From: Sinorhizobium sp. | GTDB lineage: Bacteria; Pseudomonadota; Alphaproteobacteria; Rhizobiales; Rhizobiaceae | Assembly (NCBI GenBank): GCA_031178305.1 | Contig: JAPSJG010000212.1 | Coordinates: 1 to 6,759, forward strand | DNA length: 6,759 nt | Reading direction: 5' to 3' | Shown here: positions 1 to 5,998 of the stretch, piece after piece | How the letters are laid out: every line of letters starts with the position of its first letter | How positions within the stretch are numbered: the first letter of the stretch is position 1 | Made by a program: the position numbers and the translations under genes | The notes under the pieces: generated by a model | The model's input: only the letters and a program-made list of their open reading frames with translations | Databases searched by the model: none | What the model was told of the DNA's origin: nothing

Positions 1-494
1 TGCACCAACCCGGCGCGAATGCCGAAGCGTTCCTGCAGATAGATGCCGAGGATGCCGACGCCGCCGAGGCTCGCGCGGTGGCGGTAGAGCGCGAGCAGGC
101 CGTATCCGAGCAGAAGACCGCCGATGAGCGCCGCCCACCCCGGGTGGATCTGACCGATCTGGAATAGCCGCGATTGCGCGTCCGTCAGCAACGAGGTGAG
201 CCCAATGGCGATGAAGGTCTTGACGGTAAAGGCCGGACCGAGCCGCTTCAGCGACAGATAGAAGAAGGGCAGGTTAAGAAGGAAGAAGGCGAGGCCGAAA
301 TTTACGCCGGTCGCGTAGTGCAGCAGAAAGGCAATGCCGGCGGTGCTGCCGGTCAGAAGACCGGCGCTTGCGAGAAAATAGAGGCCTAGCGCAGCGACGA
401 GGCTACCAGAAAAGATACCCTGCGCATCCTCCATCGGCGTATGCCTCGTGGGACTGGTGTTCCAGAGACCGAAAACGCGGCCGACTTGTGCCAT
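1..494 (-). CDS. YitT family membrane protein (3' end beyond the left edge)
   Basis: An open frame runs on the minus strand from the ATG at 494 to the window edge, giving 164 residues without a stop; the C-terminus is missing. The product is a polytopic inner-membrane protein with hydrophobic stretches near residues 30-60, 66-82, 91-104 and 121-137. A Gly-rich motif (GSTAGIAFLLHY, residues 49-60) and a second one (HRASLGGVGILGIYLQ, 139-154) match the repeated glycine motifs of the YitT/DUF161 family (COG1284), whose transport role is poorly defined. The start is supported by an AAGGGG ribosome-binding site at 500-505, 5 nt upstream. An alternative in-frame ATG exists at codon 21, but without a comparable site. 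The gene is transcribed in the same direction as the methyltransferase behind it, with about 100 bp between them. Family assignment is fairly secure; substrate is unknown. Confidence 0.82.
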   Translation of the reverse strand, partial: MAQVGRVFGLWNTSPTRHTPMEDAQGIFSGSLVAALGLYFLASAGLLTGSTAGIAFLLHYATGVNFGLAFFLLNLPFFYLSLKRLGPAFTVKTFIAIGLTSLLTDAQSRLFQIGQIHPGWAALIGGLLLGYGLLALYRHRASLGGVGILGIYLQERFGIRAGLV

Positions 495-499
495 GACCA

Positions 500-505
500 C
501 CCCTT
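500..505 (-). promoter_or_regulatory. Ribosome-binding site of the YitT-family gene
   Basis: AAGGGG on the minus strand lies 5 nt before the ATG at 494. It decides that start over the internal in-frame ATG at codon 21. Confidence 0.6.
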
Positions 506-534
506 ATCGCAATGGCACGACATTGCTGCGGCGC

Positions 535-580
535 AAAAAAATTATCAAGAAAAATATGTAAGTAATGCTGACCTATTTTA
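535..580 (-). promoter_or_regulatory. A+T-rich putative promoter region of the YitT-family gene
   Basis: This stretch is much richer in A and T than anything else in the window and sits in the 102-bp gap between the methyltransferase stop and the YitT-family start. A GATAAT hexamer on the minus strand (541-546) resembles a -10 element, but I see no good -35 at 16-18 bp. Location and base composition support a promoter; the exact elements are uncertain. Confidence 0.35.
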
Positions 581-596
581 GGGCAACCCCTCTGCC

Positions 597-1535
597 TCAA
601 GCATCTTTGCGGGCCAGAAGCAGGATTCCGGAGATCGGCAGGCCGGCGTCCATGCGAATGACCGTCTGTTCGACCGCGATAAGAGAAAGCCCGTGCTCGG
701 CGCAGAGCGAGCCGACATAGGGTTCCGAATGGGCGTACCGCAGCGACGAACGAAGCACGAAGCCTCCTTCCGCTGCGGCGTTCTCGACCGAGAAGGCGAA
801 GAGACCGTCCGGCGCCAGCAAACGGTCGATGATGAGAAACATGCTTTCGAGATTGCCGAGATACATCAGCACGTCCGCGGCGCTCACGAGATCGGCGCGC
901 TCCTCCGCCAGCTCGCCGAACAGCCCGGACGCCTCGGGCGGCAGGGAGAGATCCGCCTGGCCCAGCCGCTCGTAGATCGCCTTCCCCTCGGCTTTTGCGA
1001 GCATGTTGGCCGAAAGATCAAAGCCCTCGAGAAAATCCGCACGGTCGCGGATGCGCTCGCCAAAGAGCCCCGTGCCGCAGCCGAGGTCGGTGACGTGCCG
1101 GAAACGCCGTCCGCCGCTCGCCCGGTCGATGAGCGCGGCGAGCTTTTCCGGCACGCTGTAGTCGAGCTTTTCGGTAAGCGCCGCGTCGAAACGCTCCGCA
1201 TAGTCGTCGAAGAGCCGTTCGACATAGGTGCTCGGCGGCTGCTCCGGCGTTTCGGCGGCGCCAAGGAGGGCAAGCTTGAGGCTGGCGCCGAAAATGTCCT
1301 CCGGGTTGAGGCGAAGCGTCTTGCGCAGCGCCTCGATCGCCGCCTCTTTTCGGCCCGATTTCTCTTCATAGTCCGCCAGCCGGAACCAGCCGGCCGCCCA
1401 GTCCGGCGCGAGTTCGAGGGCCTGGCCCATGAGTTCGGCCGCGCCTTGCAGTTCGCCGCTTTCGGCGAGCATCTGGGCGTAGTCGGCACGTCGGTCGGCG
1501 ATCAAGTCACCGGAGGAAAGCTGGTTGACGGTCAT
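597..1535 (-). CDS. TPR-containing SAM-dependent methyltransferase (COG4976 type)
   Basis: The 312-residue product joins an N-terminal tetratricopeptide-like helical part (about residues 15-95, with the repeat-like phrase ALELAPDWAAGWFRLADYEE) to a class I Rossmann methyltransferase. The linker phrase YVERLFDDYAERFD (104-117) is typical of the predicted TPR methyltransferases of COG4976. SAM-binding motif I is DLGCGTGLFG (150-159), an acidic residue after strand 2 lies in GFDLS (D173), and the motif IV region is DLVSAADVLMYLGNLE (216-231). It should be a soluble enzyme that transfers a methyl group from SAM; the substrate is not predictable. Start choice is uncertain: the ATG at 1535 has no clear Shine-Dalgarno sequence, and an in-frame TTG at 1586 would add 17 low-complexity residues, also without a good site. 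It is divergent from the DUF6460 gene. Enzyme class is solid, biological role unknown. Confidence 0.88.
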   Translation of the reverse strand: MTVNQLSSGDLIADRRADYAQMLAESGELQGAAELMGQALELAPDWAAGWFRLADYEEKSGRKEAAIEALRKTLRLNPEDIFGASLKLALLGAAETPEQPPSTYVERLFDDYAERFDAALTEKLDYSVPEKLAALIDRASGGRRFRHVTDLGCGTGLFGERIRDRADFLEGFDLSANMLAKAEGKAIYERLGQADLSLPPEASGLFGELAEERADLVSAADVLMYLGNLESMFLIIDRLLAPDGLFAFSVENAAAEGGFVLRSSLRYAHSEPYVGSLCAEHGLSLIAVEQTVIRMDAGLPISGILLLARKDA

Positions 1536-1624
1536 GAAGGGTGGCAGGTTCGTTGCGACGGACGCTTCTGGCGCCGGACGCGACAAAACACAAGCGGATT
1601 CTGGAAAGCTCCCTTGCTCGCGGC

Positions 1625-1653
1625 TTGCAGGCCCGGGAACGGCAGCTTATGTG
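1625..1653 (+). promoter_or_regulatory. Weak candidate promoter for the DUF6460-CAP-dinF cluster
   Basis: TTGCAG (1625-1630) and TATGTG (1648-1653) are 17 bp apart on the plus strand, just ahead of the DUF6460 gene. The match to a housekeeping sigma-70-type promoter is modest, and such pairs occur by chance, so this rests mainly on position in the divergent intergenic region. Confidence 0.22.
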
Positions 1654-1679
1654 ATGGCAAACAGGAGAATTCTTCGCTG

Positions 1680-1946
1680 ATGTCGGACGGAATAAACAGG
1701 TTCTTGGGTGACTCGCCGCTGCGCGTGCTGGTCAAGCTCGTCGTCGTGTCGATCCTGGTCGGCTTTGTCATGACTGTCTTCGACTGGTACCCCGCCGACG
1801 TCTATTACGGCATTCGCAATTTCCTGCTCGATCTGTGGCACAAGGGCTTTGCGGCGCTAGGGCGCGTCGGCGACTACCTGCTGCTTGGCGCCGCCGTCGT
1901 CATCCCTGCTTTCATCATTCTTCGTGCACTGAGCTATCGACGTTAA
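1680..1946 (+). CDS. DUF6460 small membrane protein
   Basis: This 88-residue protein has two hydrophobic helices, about residues 16-34 (VLVKLVVVSILVGFVMTVF) and 66-84 (YLLLGAAVVIPAFIILRAL). An aromatic, mostly amphipathic middle part (DWYPADVYYGIRNFLLDLW, 35-53) joins them. The sequence fits the DUF6460 family of small rhizobial membrane proteins, with no known function. The chosen ATG follows an AGGAGA site at 1663-1668, with an 11-nt spacer. The same frame stays open far upstream to 693, but that part is antisense to the methyltransferase and is a GC-bias artefact. Its TAA stop is separated by one base from the ATG of the CAP lipoprotein, so the two are almost certainly co-transcribed and probably translationally coupled. 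Family recall is good; function is unassigned. Confidence 0.8.
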   Translation: MSDGINRFLGDSPLRVLVKLVVVSILVGFVMTVFDWYPADVYYGIRNFLLDLWHKGFAALGRVGDYLLLGAAVVIPAFIILRALSYRR

Positions 1947-1947
1947 C

Positions 1948-2451
1948 ATGCAGCATCAGTTCCTTCTTCCCCGCAGACGGTTCATCCTATCCGCCGGCGC
2001 CGCAATTTCGCTCAGTGTTATTGCCGGCTGCTCGACCTCCAACGTCCTTTCCCCCGACGATGGCACCGGAAGCGACCAGACCGAGACGACACTCGGTTAT
2101 GTCAACTCGCTTCGCCAGGGCAGGGGTCTTTCGACGCTCGTGCGCGATCCGGCCGCTTCGGTGGCGGCGATGTACCAGGCCGCACGCATGGCACGCGCTG
2201 GCAAGATGAAGCACAGTATCGGCTGGCGTGACAATTTCCAGGACCGGATGAAGGGCCAGGGCGTTACGCTTCCGGCTGCCGAGAACATCGCCATGGGCCA
2301 GGAGGACGCACAGCGCGCCTACGAGGCCTGGGTCAATTCGCCGGCTCACCTCCGAAACATGCTCGGGAGCTATCGCGGCCTCGGCGTTGCGATGGCGACA
2401 AATTCCGTTTCGGGAAATCGTCCCTACTGGGCCATGGTGCTGTGCGCCTGA
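1948..2451 (+). CDS. CAP/SCP-domain lipoprotein (YkwD-like)
   Basis: The product is 167 residues. The N-terminus carries PRRRFIL (8-14), a hydrophobic core and a lipobox IAGC ending at Cys28, so it is probably a lipidated protein of the periplasmic face or outer membrane. The RRRF motif resembles a twin-arginine signal, an unusual combination worth testing. The rest is a compact CAP domain (SCP/PR-1 superfamily): KMKHSIG (86-92, candidate His89), AENIAMG (111-117, Glu112) and AYEAWVNSPAHLRNML (124-139, Glu126 and His134) correspond to the usual cavity residues and the signature near the C-terminus, followed by GLGVAMA (144-150). Bacterial CAP proteins are secreted or surface proteins with poorly defined biochemistry. 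It begins 1 nt after the DUF6460 stop with no strong ribosome-binding site, suggesting coupled translation; dinF follows after 52 nt. Confidence 0.88.
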   Translation: MQHQFLLPRRRFILSAGAAISLSVIAGCSTSNVLSPDDGTGSDQTETTLGYVNSLRQGRGLSTLVRDPAASVAAMYQAARMARAGKMKHSIGWRDNFQDRMKGQGVTLPAAENIAMGQEDAQRAYEAWVNSPAHLRNMLGSYRGLGVAMATNSVSGNRPYWAMVLCA

Positions 2452-2465
2452 GCTGATTCCGGAGA

Positions 2466-2479
2466 GAACCTTGCGGAAC
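2466..2479 (+). promoter_or_regulatory. GAAC-N6-GAAC direct repeat upstream of dinF (LexA-box-like, one base short)
   Basis: Two GAAC units start at 2466 and 2476, 25-38 nt before the dinF ATG. The alphaproteobacterial LexA operator is GAAC-N7-GAAC (or its complement GTTC-N7-GTTC), so the spacing here is one base too short. It is listed because dinF is a DNA-damage-inducible gene in Escherichia coli. Chance or vestige is at least as likely as function. Confidence 0.2.
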
Positions 2480-2489
2480 TGGCGCATCA

Positions 2490-2494
2490 AGGAG
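2490..2494 (+). promoter_or_regulatory. Ribosome-binding site of dinF
   Basis: AGGAG lies 9 nt before the ATG at 2504. It fixes that start instead of the ATG at 2387, which lies inside the CAP gene and would add 39 residues unrelated to MATE proteins. Confidence 0.65.
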
Positions 2495-2503
2495 CATGGG
2501 ACG

Positions 2504-3871
2504 ATGACTGCGTCAGAAGGCTTCGAACGCGACAGGCATGCCGGCCAAGCGGCCCCCTTTCACGTCACCAATCGGCTGATCTTTTCGATCGCCCTGCCGA
2601 TGACGCTCGGTTTTCTGACGACGCCGCTGCTCGGCCTCGTTGACACTGCCGTCGTCGGCCGGCTCGGACGGGCCGAGATGCTGGCCGGACTTGCGATCGG
2701 TGCGGTGATGTTCGACCTCATCTTCACCACTTTCAACTTCCTGCGCGCTGCCACCACCGGCCTTGTCGCGCAAGCCTATGGCCGCGGCGACCGGCGCGAG
2801 CAGCAGGCCGTCTTCTGGCGCTCGCTCGTGATCGCGCTCGTCTCGGGCGGCGCCGTCGTGCTCCTGTCGCCGCTTCTCTTGGGCCTCGGCCTTTGGCTGA
2901 TGGCGCCCGGGCCGGAGGTCGCGGCCGTCACCAGCACCTACTTCCTTTGTCGCATTCTCTCAGGCCCGGCGGCACTCGCCAATTATGCGATCCTCGGCTT
3001 CGTCCTAGGTCGAGGCGAGGGCTCCATCGGCCTCCTGCTGCAGACGATCATCAACGGCGCCAATATCGTGCTGTCGATCCTGCTTGGACTTGTTCTCGGC
3101 TGGGGCGTGGCTGGCGTTGCGATCGCCACGGTCATGGGCGAGGCAATGGGCGCGATTATCGGTTTCGCCATTGTCTATTCCCGTTTCGATAGGCGGGATG
3201 CGCCTGGCTGGGCGACGATCTTCGCGCGAGATCGCCTGAAGGCGCTCTCCGGGCTCAACCGTGACATCATGATCCGCTCTTTCGTGCTGCTCGCTGCCTT
3301 CACGTTGATGACGCGGATCGGCACCGCGCTCGGCCCGGTGACGCTTGCGGCCAATGCCGTGCTGATGAGCATCTTCCTGATCGCCGGCTATTATCTCGAT
3401 GGTCTCGCCAATGCGGCCGAGCAATTGACGGGCCGCTCGATCGGTGCCGCCTGTAGGCCGGCTTTCGATCGTGCCCTTCGGATGACCGCCTGCTGGGCGT
3501 TGGGGCTTGCAGCAGTGACGACCCTCGCTTTCCTCGTCTTCGGCAATGCGCTGGTCGATCTCCTGACGACCGCGGCCGACGTACGCGCTTTGGCCTATGA
3601 CTACATGCCCTGGGCGGCGGTGACGGCGCTTACCGGCGCGCTCGCCTTCCTGATGGACGGCGTCTTCATCGGCGCCACCTGGTCGCGCGACATGCGCAAC
3701 ATGATGCTCGCCGCCTTCCTCGGATACTGCGCTTCGCTCGCCGTTCTCGTGCCCGTCTTCGGCAATCACGGTCTTTGGGCCGGGCTCAATCTCTTCCTGA
3801 TGATGCGCGGCCTGTTTCTGCTGATAATGGTACCACGCCGCGCGGCTCAGACCTTCCGTCCGGCCCAATGA
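2504..3871 (+). CDS. dinF: MATE family efflux transporter, DinF subfamily
   Basis: The 455-residue length and about twelve hydrophobic segments fit a MATE multidrug/toxin antiporter of the inner membrane, which exports organic compounds in exchange for H+ or Na+. Many phrases match my memory of E. coli DinF: TPLLGLVDTAVVGRLG in the first helix (40-55, with Asp47 as candidate coupling residue), RAATTGLVAQAYG (81-93), GPAALANYAILGFVLG (154-169), LNRDIMIRS (251-259), NAVLMSIF (284-291), FLMDGVFIGAT (382-392) and GNHGLWAGL (420-428). These also separate it from NorM-type MATEs. It is probably the last gene of the DUF6460-CAP-dinF cluster, 52 nt after the CAP stop. Its last 25 bp overlap the end of pyrD on the other strand. 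E. coli dinF is SOS-induced with lexA; here only an imperfect LexA-like repeat is visible. Substrate is unknown. Confidence 0.92.
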   Translation: MTASEGFERDRHAGQAAPFHVTNRLIFSIALPMTLGFLTTPLLGLVDTAVVGRLGRAEMLAGLAIGAVMFDLIFTTFNFLRAATTGLVAQAYGRGDRREQQAVFWRSLVIALVSGGAVVLLSPLLLGLGLWLMAPGPEVAAVTSTYFLCRILSGPAALANYAILGFVLGRGEGSIGLLLQTIINGANIVLSILLGLVLGWGVAGVAIATVMGEAMGAIIGFAIVYSRFDRRDAPGWATIFARDRLKALSGLNRDIMIRSFVLLAAFTLMTRIGTALGPVTLAANAVLMSIFLIAGYYLDGLANAAEQLTGRSIGAACRPAFDRALRMTACWALGLAAVTTLAFLVFGNALVDLLTTAADVRALAYDYMPWAAVTALTGALAFLMDGVFIGATWSRDMRNMMLAAFLGYCASLAVLVPVFGNHGLWAGLNLFLMMRGLFLLIMVPRRAAQTFRPAQ

Positions 3872-4935
3872 TCGACGCGGCTGTCGCGAATGTCGCGGAT
3901 CGAGGTGAGCTTCTCTCGGTCGCAGAGCGCCGAAAGGCCGCGCAGGATACGCGCCGGTAGGCCTGGTCCCTGATAGACCATGCAGGAATAAAGTTGGACG
4001 AGATCGGCGCCCGCGCGGATCTTTTCCGCCGCCGTTTCAGCCGAGCCGACGCCGCCGACGCCGATGATCGGCATGTCGGGCCCGACGCGTTTGCGCATCC
4101 GCGCGAGCACCGCCGTCGATTTCTCGAAGAGCGGCTTGCCGGAAAGCCCGCCCGGCTCCTGCGCGTGGCGCTGATCCTTAAGCCCCTCGCGCGAGAGGGT
4201 GGTGTTTGACACGATCAGCCCGTCGAGGTCATGCGCCAGCACTTCCGCCGCAATATCGTCCATGCCCTCCTCGGTCAGGTCGGGAGCGATCTTCAGGAAG
4301 ACCGGGACATGCGTGCCGCTTTTCGAGGCCGTTTCATTCCGAGCAGCAAGCACGGCCGTAAGCAGTGCCGCCAGGCTTTCACGCGCCTGCAGATCGCGCA
4401 GGCCCGGGGTATTGGGCGAGGAGATGTTGGCGGTGAAATAGCGGGCGACCGGATAGAAGGTGCGGATGCCGGCGACATAGTCGGCAATGCGGTCGGTACT
4501 GTCCTTGTTGGCGCCGATATTGACGCCGATCAGCGCCTCGCGCGAGCAGCCCTTGAGCCGCGCCAGTGCCGCACCATGGCCCTCATTGTTGAAGCCGAGC
4601 CGGTTGATCACCGCCTCGTCCTCGACCAGCCGGAAAAGCCGCGGCTTGTCGTTGCCCGGTTGCGGACGCGGGGTCACCGTGCCGATCTCGGTAAAACCGA
4701 AGCCGAGTCTCAGCAGCGCCTCGGGCACCTCGGCATTCTTGTCGTAGCCTGCCGCCATGCCGATCGGATTTAGAAAGGTGAGGCCCGCTATGGTTTGCGC
4801 CAATCTCGGATCGGAGCCTGCCACGCAGCCCGGGACTAGGCCGCTTTTCAGCGCCCGGATCGAGAGGCCATGTGCGGTTTCGGGATCGAGCAGGAACAGC
4901 CCGCGACGGGCGAGGCTTTCGAGAGGTCCGGTCAT
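3847..4935 (-). CDS. pyrD: Dihydroorotate dehydrogenase (quinone), class 2
   Basis: PyrD oxidises dihydroorotate to orotate in de novo pyrimidine synthesis, passing electrons through FMN to membrane quinone. The 362-residue length and the N-terminal extension (about residues 1-40, including LARRGLFLLDPETAHGLSI) mark the membrane-associated class 2 enzyme. The first signature is GFGFTEIGTVTPRPQPGNDK (78-97), substrate-binding NRLGFNN is at 111-117, the catalytic serine of class 2 is Ser173 in NISSPNTPGLRDLQ (170-183), Lys215 lies in FLKIAPDL, SNTT is at 243-246, and the FMN-phosphate region is PIIGVGGVGSAETA (289-302). All expected residues are present. The ATG at 4935 overlaps the DUF952 stop as ATGA, which fixes this start over upstream extensions and implies translational coupling. 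The 3' end overlaps dinF by 25 bp. Confidence 0.97.
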   Translation of the reverse strand: MTGPLESLARRGLFLLDPETAHGLSIRALKSGLVPGCVAGSDPRLAQTIAGLTFLNPIGMAAGYDKNAEVPEALLRLGFGFTEIGTVTPRPQPGNDKPRLFRLVEDEAVINRLGFNNEGHGAALARLKGCSREALIGVNIGANKDSTDRIADYVAGIRTFYPVARYFTANISSPNTPGLRDLQARESLAALLTAVLAARNETASKSGTHVPVFLKIAPDLTEEGMDDIAAEVLAHDLDGLIVSNTTLSREGLKDQRHAQEPGGLSGKPLFEKSTAVLARMRKRVGPDMPIIGVGGVGSAETAAEKIRAGADLVQLYSCMVYQGPGLPARILRGLSALCDREKLTSIRDIRDSRVDHWAGRKV

Positions 4936-5279
4936 GGGGCAAGCTCGGGAAAGATATGCTTGCCGTCCGCGCCGAGCGGCAGGGGCTTTTCCCAAATCAC
5001 CGCGTTCAGCGTAAGCGGCGCATAGAGATGGGGAAAGAGCGCACCGCCGCGGGAAGGCTCATAGACCAGCTTGTCTCCGAGCGCGGCCGCGTCGACGGCG
5101 ACAAGCAGGAGGTCCGTCTGCCTTTCGAAATGGCGGGCTGCCGTTTCGGCGACTTGGTCGCGCGTCGAGAAGTGAACAAAGCCGTCGGAGAGGTCGACGG
5201 GCGCGCCGTCGAACCGTCCCGTGCGCCGTGCTTCCTGCCAAAGCAGTGCCGGAACGATCTTGTATATGGTAGCGTTCAT
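4932..5279 (-). CDS. DUF952 domain protein upstream of pyrD
   Basis: The 115-residue soluble protein has no signal peptide or membrane helix. Its features are those of DUF952: the start MNATIYKIVP, DGFVHFSTRDQVAETAARHF (32-51), LLLVAVDAAALGDKLVYEPS (57-76, the longer strand part) and LFPHLYAPLTLNAVIW (81-96) with a conserved histidine (His84). The family has no established reaction. The frame is open further upstream to 5423, but MNATIYK is the usual family start. A loose GGACAGG sits directly before the ATG rather than a strong ribosome-binding site. Its TGA overlaps the pyrD ATG, so this gene leads a two-gene operon with pyrD. A link to pyrimidine metabolism is only a context inference. Confidence 0.87.
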   Translation of the reverse strand: MNATIYKIVPALLWQEARRTGRFDGAPVDLSDGFVHFSTRDQVAETAARHFERQTDLLLVAVDAAALGDKLVYEPSRGGALFPHLYAPLTLNAVIWEKPLPLGADGKHIFPELAP

Positions 5280-5384
5280 CCTGTCCGCTCGTCCGTCATG
5301 AAACCGAGCCATGGCCTTGCCGCAAATATCGCCGCATGTCCACCGAGGAACATCAGATCGAAGCGGATTTCCTGCGGCGCCCGC

Positions 5385-5400
5385 GCGTCTTACGAGACGC
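5385..5400. repeat. Perfect 6-bp inverted repeat with a 4-nt TACG loop
   Basis: GCGTCT and AGACGC flank TACG in the 161-bp gap between the divergent DUF952 and coiled-coil genes. As plus-strand RNA it would form a short hairpin with a UNCG-family loop (closed by U-A, not the usual C-G), 40 nt before the coiled-coil start. As DNA it could be a small operator. There is no T tract on either side in the right place for an intrinsic terminator. Confidence 0.4.
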
Positions 5401-5428
5401 ACAAAAGTCGCCGCAGCACGCATCCAAC

Positions 5429-5435
5429 GGAGAGG
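5429..5435 (+). promoter_or_regulatory. Ribosome-binding site of the secreted coiled-coil gene
   Basis: GGAGAGG lies 5 nt before the ATG at 5441 and selects it over the longer open frame that begins at 5336. That start also puts a clean signal peptide at the N-terminus. Confidence 0.65.
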
Positions 5436-5440
5436 ATGTC

Positions 5441-5878
5441 ATGAAGCACGCAAGCGCAGCATTGGGTTTCGTCCTGAGTTTTGGATGGGCGCTTTCGGTG
5501 GGCGCCCAGGAACCCTCGCCTGGACGCTATTCGATGCAGAAGTCCGAGACGGGATTTGCCCGGCTCGACACCGAAACTGGCGAGGTTGACCTCTGCCAGG
5601 AGAAGAATGGCGAACTCGTTTGTCGGATGGCGGCCGACGAGCGCGCAGCTTTCGAGAGGGAACTCGATCTTCTTACCAAACGCGTCGAAGCCCTCGAAAG
5701 GGGCGTCCAGAGCGGTGCAACAACAAGGAAGCAGGATCTTCCGACCGACGAAGAGATTGACCGGACAATGAGCATCATGGAAAGAATTATGCGGAAGTTC
5801 ATGGAGATCGTTAAGGAATTCGAAGGCCAAGAGGGCTCGCCCGCCAATCGGGATGAGCAGGTACCCGACAGGACGTGA
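5441..5878 (+). CDS. Secreted coiled-coil protein of unknown function
   Basis: The 145-residue product starts with a signal peptide (residues 1-22, hydrophobic core LGFVLSFGWAL, likely cut after VGA before QEPS), so it should be periplasmic. The mature part opens with GRYSMQKSETGFARLDTETG (28-47) and then two cysteines (Cys52 and Cys61) around a short charged loop, which could form a disulfide. A charged heptad-like helix follows (about 65-88, DERAAFERELDLLTKRVEALERG). After a polar linker comes a methionine-rich amphipathic helix (103-128, including TMSIMERIMRKFMEIVKEF). I have the impression that similar short secreted proteins with the same 'RY..., LD..TG, C, C, DER, coiled coil' order occur across Rhizobiales, but no function is known to me. 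The gene stands alone between a divergent operon and the response regulator. Confidence 0.8.
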   Translation: MKHASAALGFVLSFGWALSVGAQEPSPGRYSMQKSETGFARLDTETGEVDLCQEKNGELVCRMAADERAAFERELDLLTKRVEALERGVQSGATTRKQDLPTDEEIDRTMSIMERIMRKFMEIVKEFEGQEGSPANRDEQVPDRT

Positions 5879-5910
5879 AGTCCCGTTTGTGGCGGAGGGC
5901 GCCGGCTGAA

Positions 5911-5959
5911 TGCATCCTTATGTCGAGGCGGATTCGATGATAGTAAGATCTTGCATCCT
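5911..5959 (+). repeat. 8-bp direct repeat (TGCATCCT) upstream of the response regulator
   Basis: TGCATCCT occurs at 5911-5918 and again at 5952-5959, 41 bp apart, close to four helical turns. Both lie in the 120-bp gap before the response regulator. Such same-face spacing suits a pair of activator sites, but two copies of an 8-mer may be chance. Confidence 0.3.
5918..5946 (+). promoter_or_regulatory. Weak candidate promoter for the response regulator
   Basis: TTATGT (5918-5923) and TAGTAA (5941-5946) are 17 bp apart, 53 nt before the ATG. Each hexamer is a partial match to sigma-70-type elements. The region is less GC-rich than its surroundings, which gives slight support. Confidence 0.22.
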
Positions 5960-5982
5960 GTAGTATTGCAGCTGAGGCTCTT

Positions 5983-5991
5983 GGGAGGGGG
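5983..5991 (+). promoter_or_regulatory. Ribosome-binding site of the response regulator
   Basis: GGGAGGGGG lies 7 nt before the ATG at 5999. It decides this start over the ATG at 5951, whose 16 extra residues do not belong to a receiver domain. Confidence 0.65.
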
Positions 5992-5998
5992 CGTCACC

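Noticed and set aside
403..600. Short minus-strand frame over the gap before the YitT-family gene
   Set aside because: It overlaps the true YitT-family start in another frame, and its translation looks unlike any family.
693..1679. Long plus-strand open frame antisense to the methyltransferase, in frame with the DUF6460 gene
   Set aside because: It mirrors the codon pattern of a well-supported gene on the other strand, has low-complexity Arg/Glu-rich content and no domain; only its last 88 codons form a real gene.
2387..2503. Upstream extension of dinF by 39 codons
   Set aside because: It overlaps the end of the CAP gene, has no MATE-like sequence, and the ATG at 2504 has a good ribosome-binding site.
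3005..3868. Long minus-strand open frame antisense to dinF
   Set aside because: The His/Arg/Glu-rich translation has no recognisable domain and lies wholly over a clear MATE transporter; this is expected in GC-rich DNA.
4386..4404. Inverted repeat GCCTGC/GCAGGC inside pyrD
   Set aside because: It lies in a conserved coding part of pyrD (around PGLRDLQARES), so coding constraint explains it.
5280..5423. Upstream extension of the DUF952 frame by 48 codons
   Set aside because: The extra part is Arg/Ala-rich without family similarity, crosses the intergenic hairpin, and MNATIYK is the typical family start.
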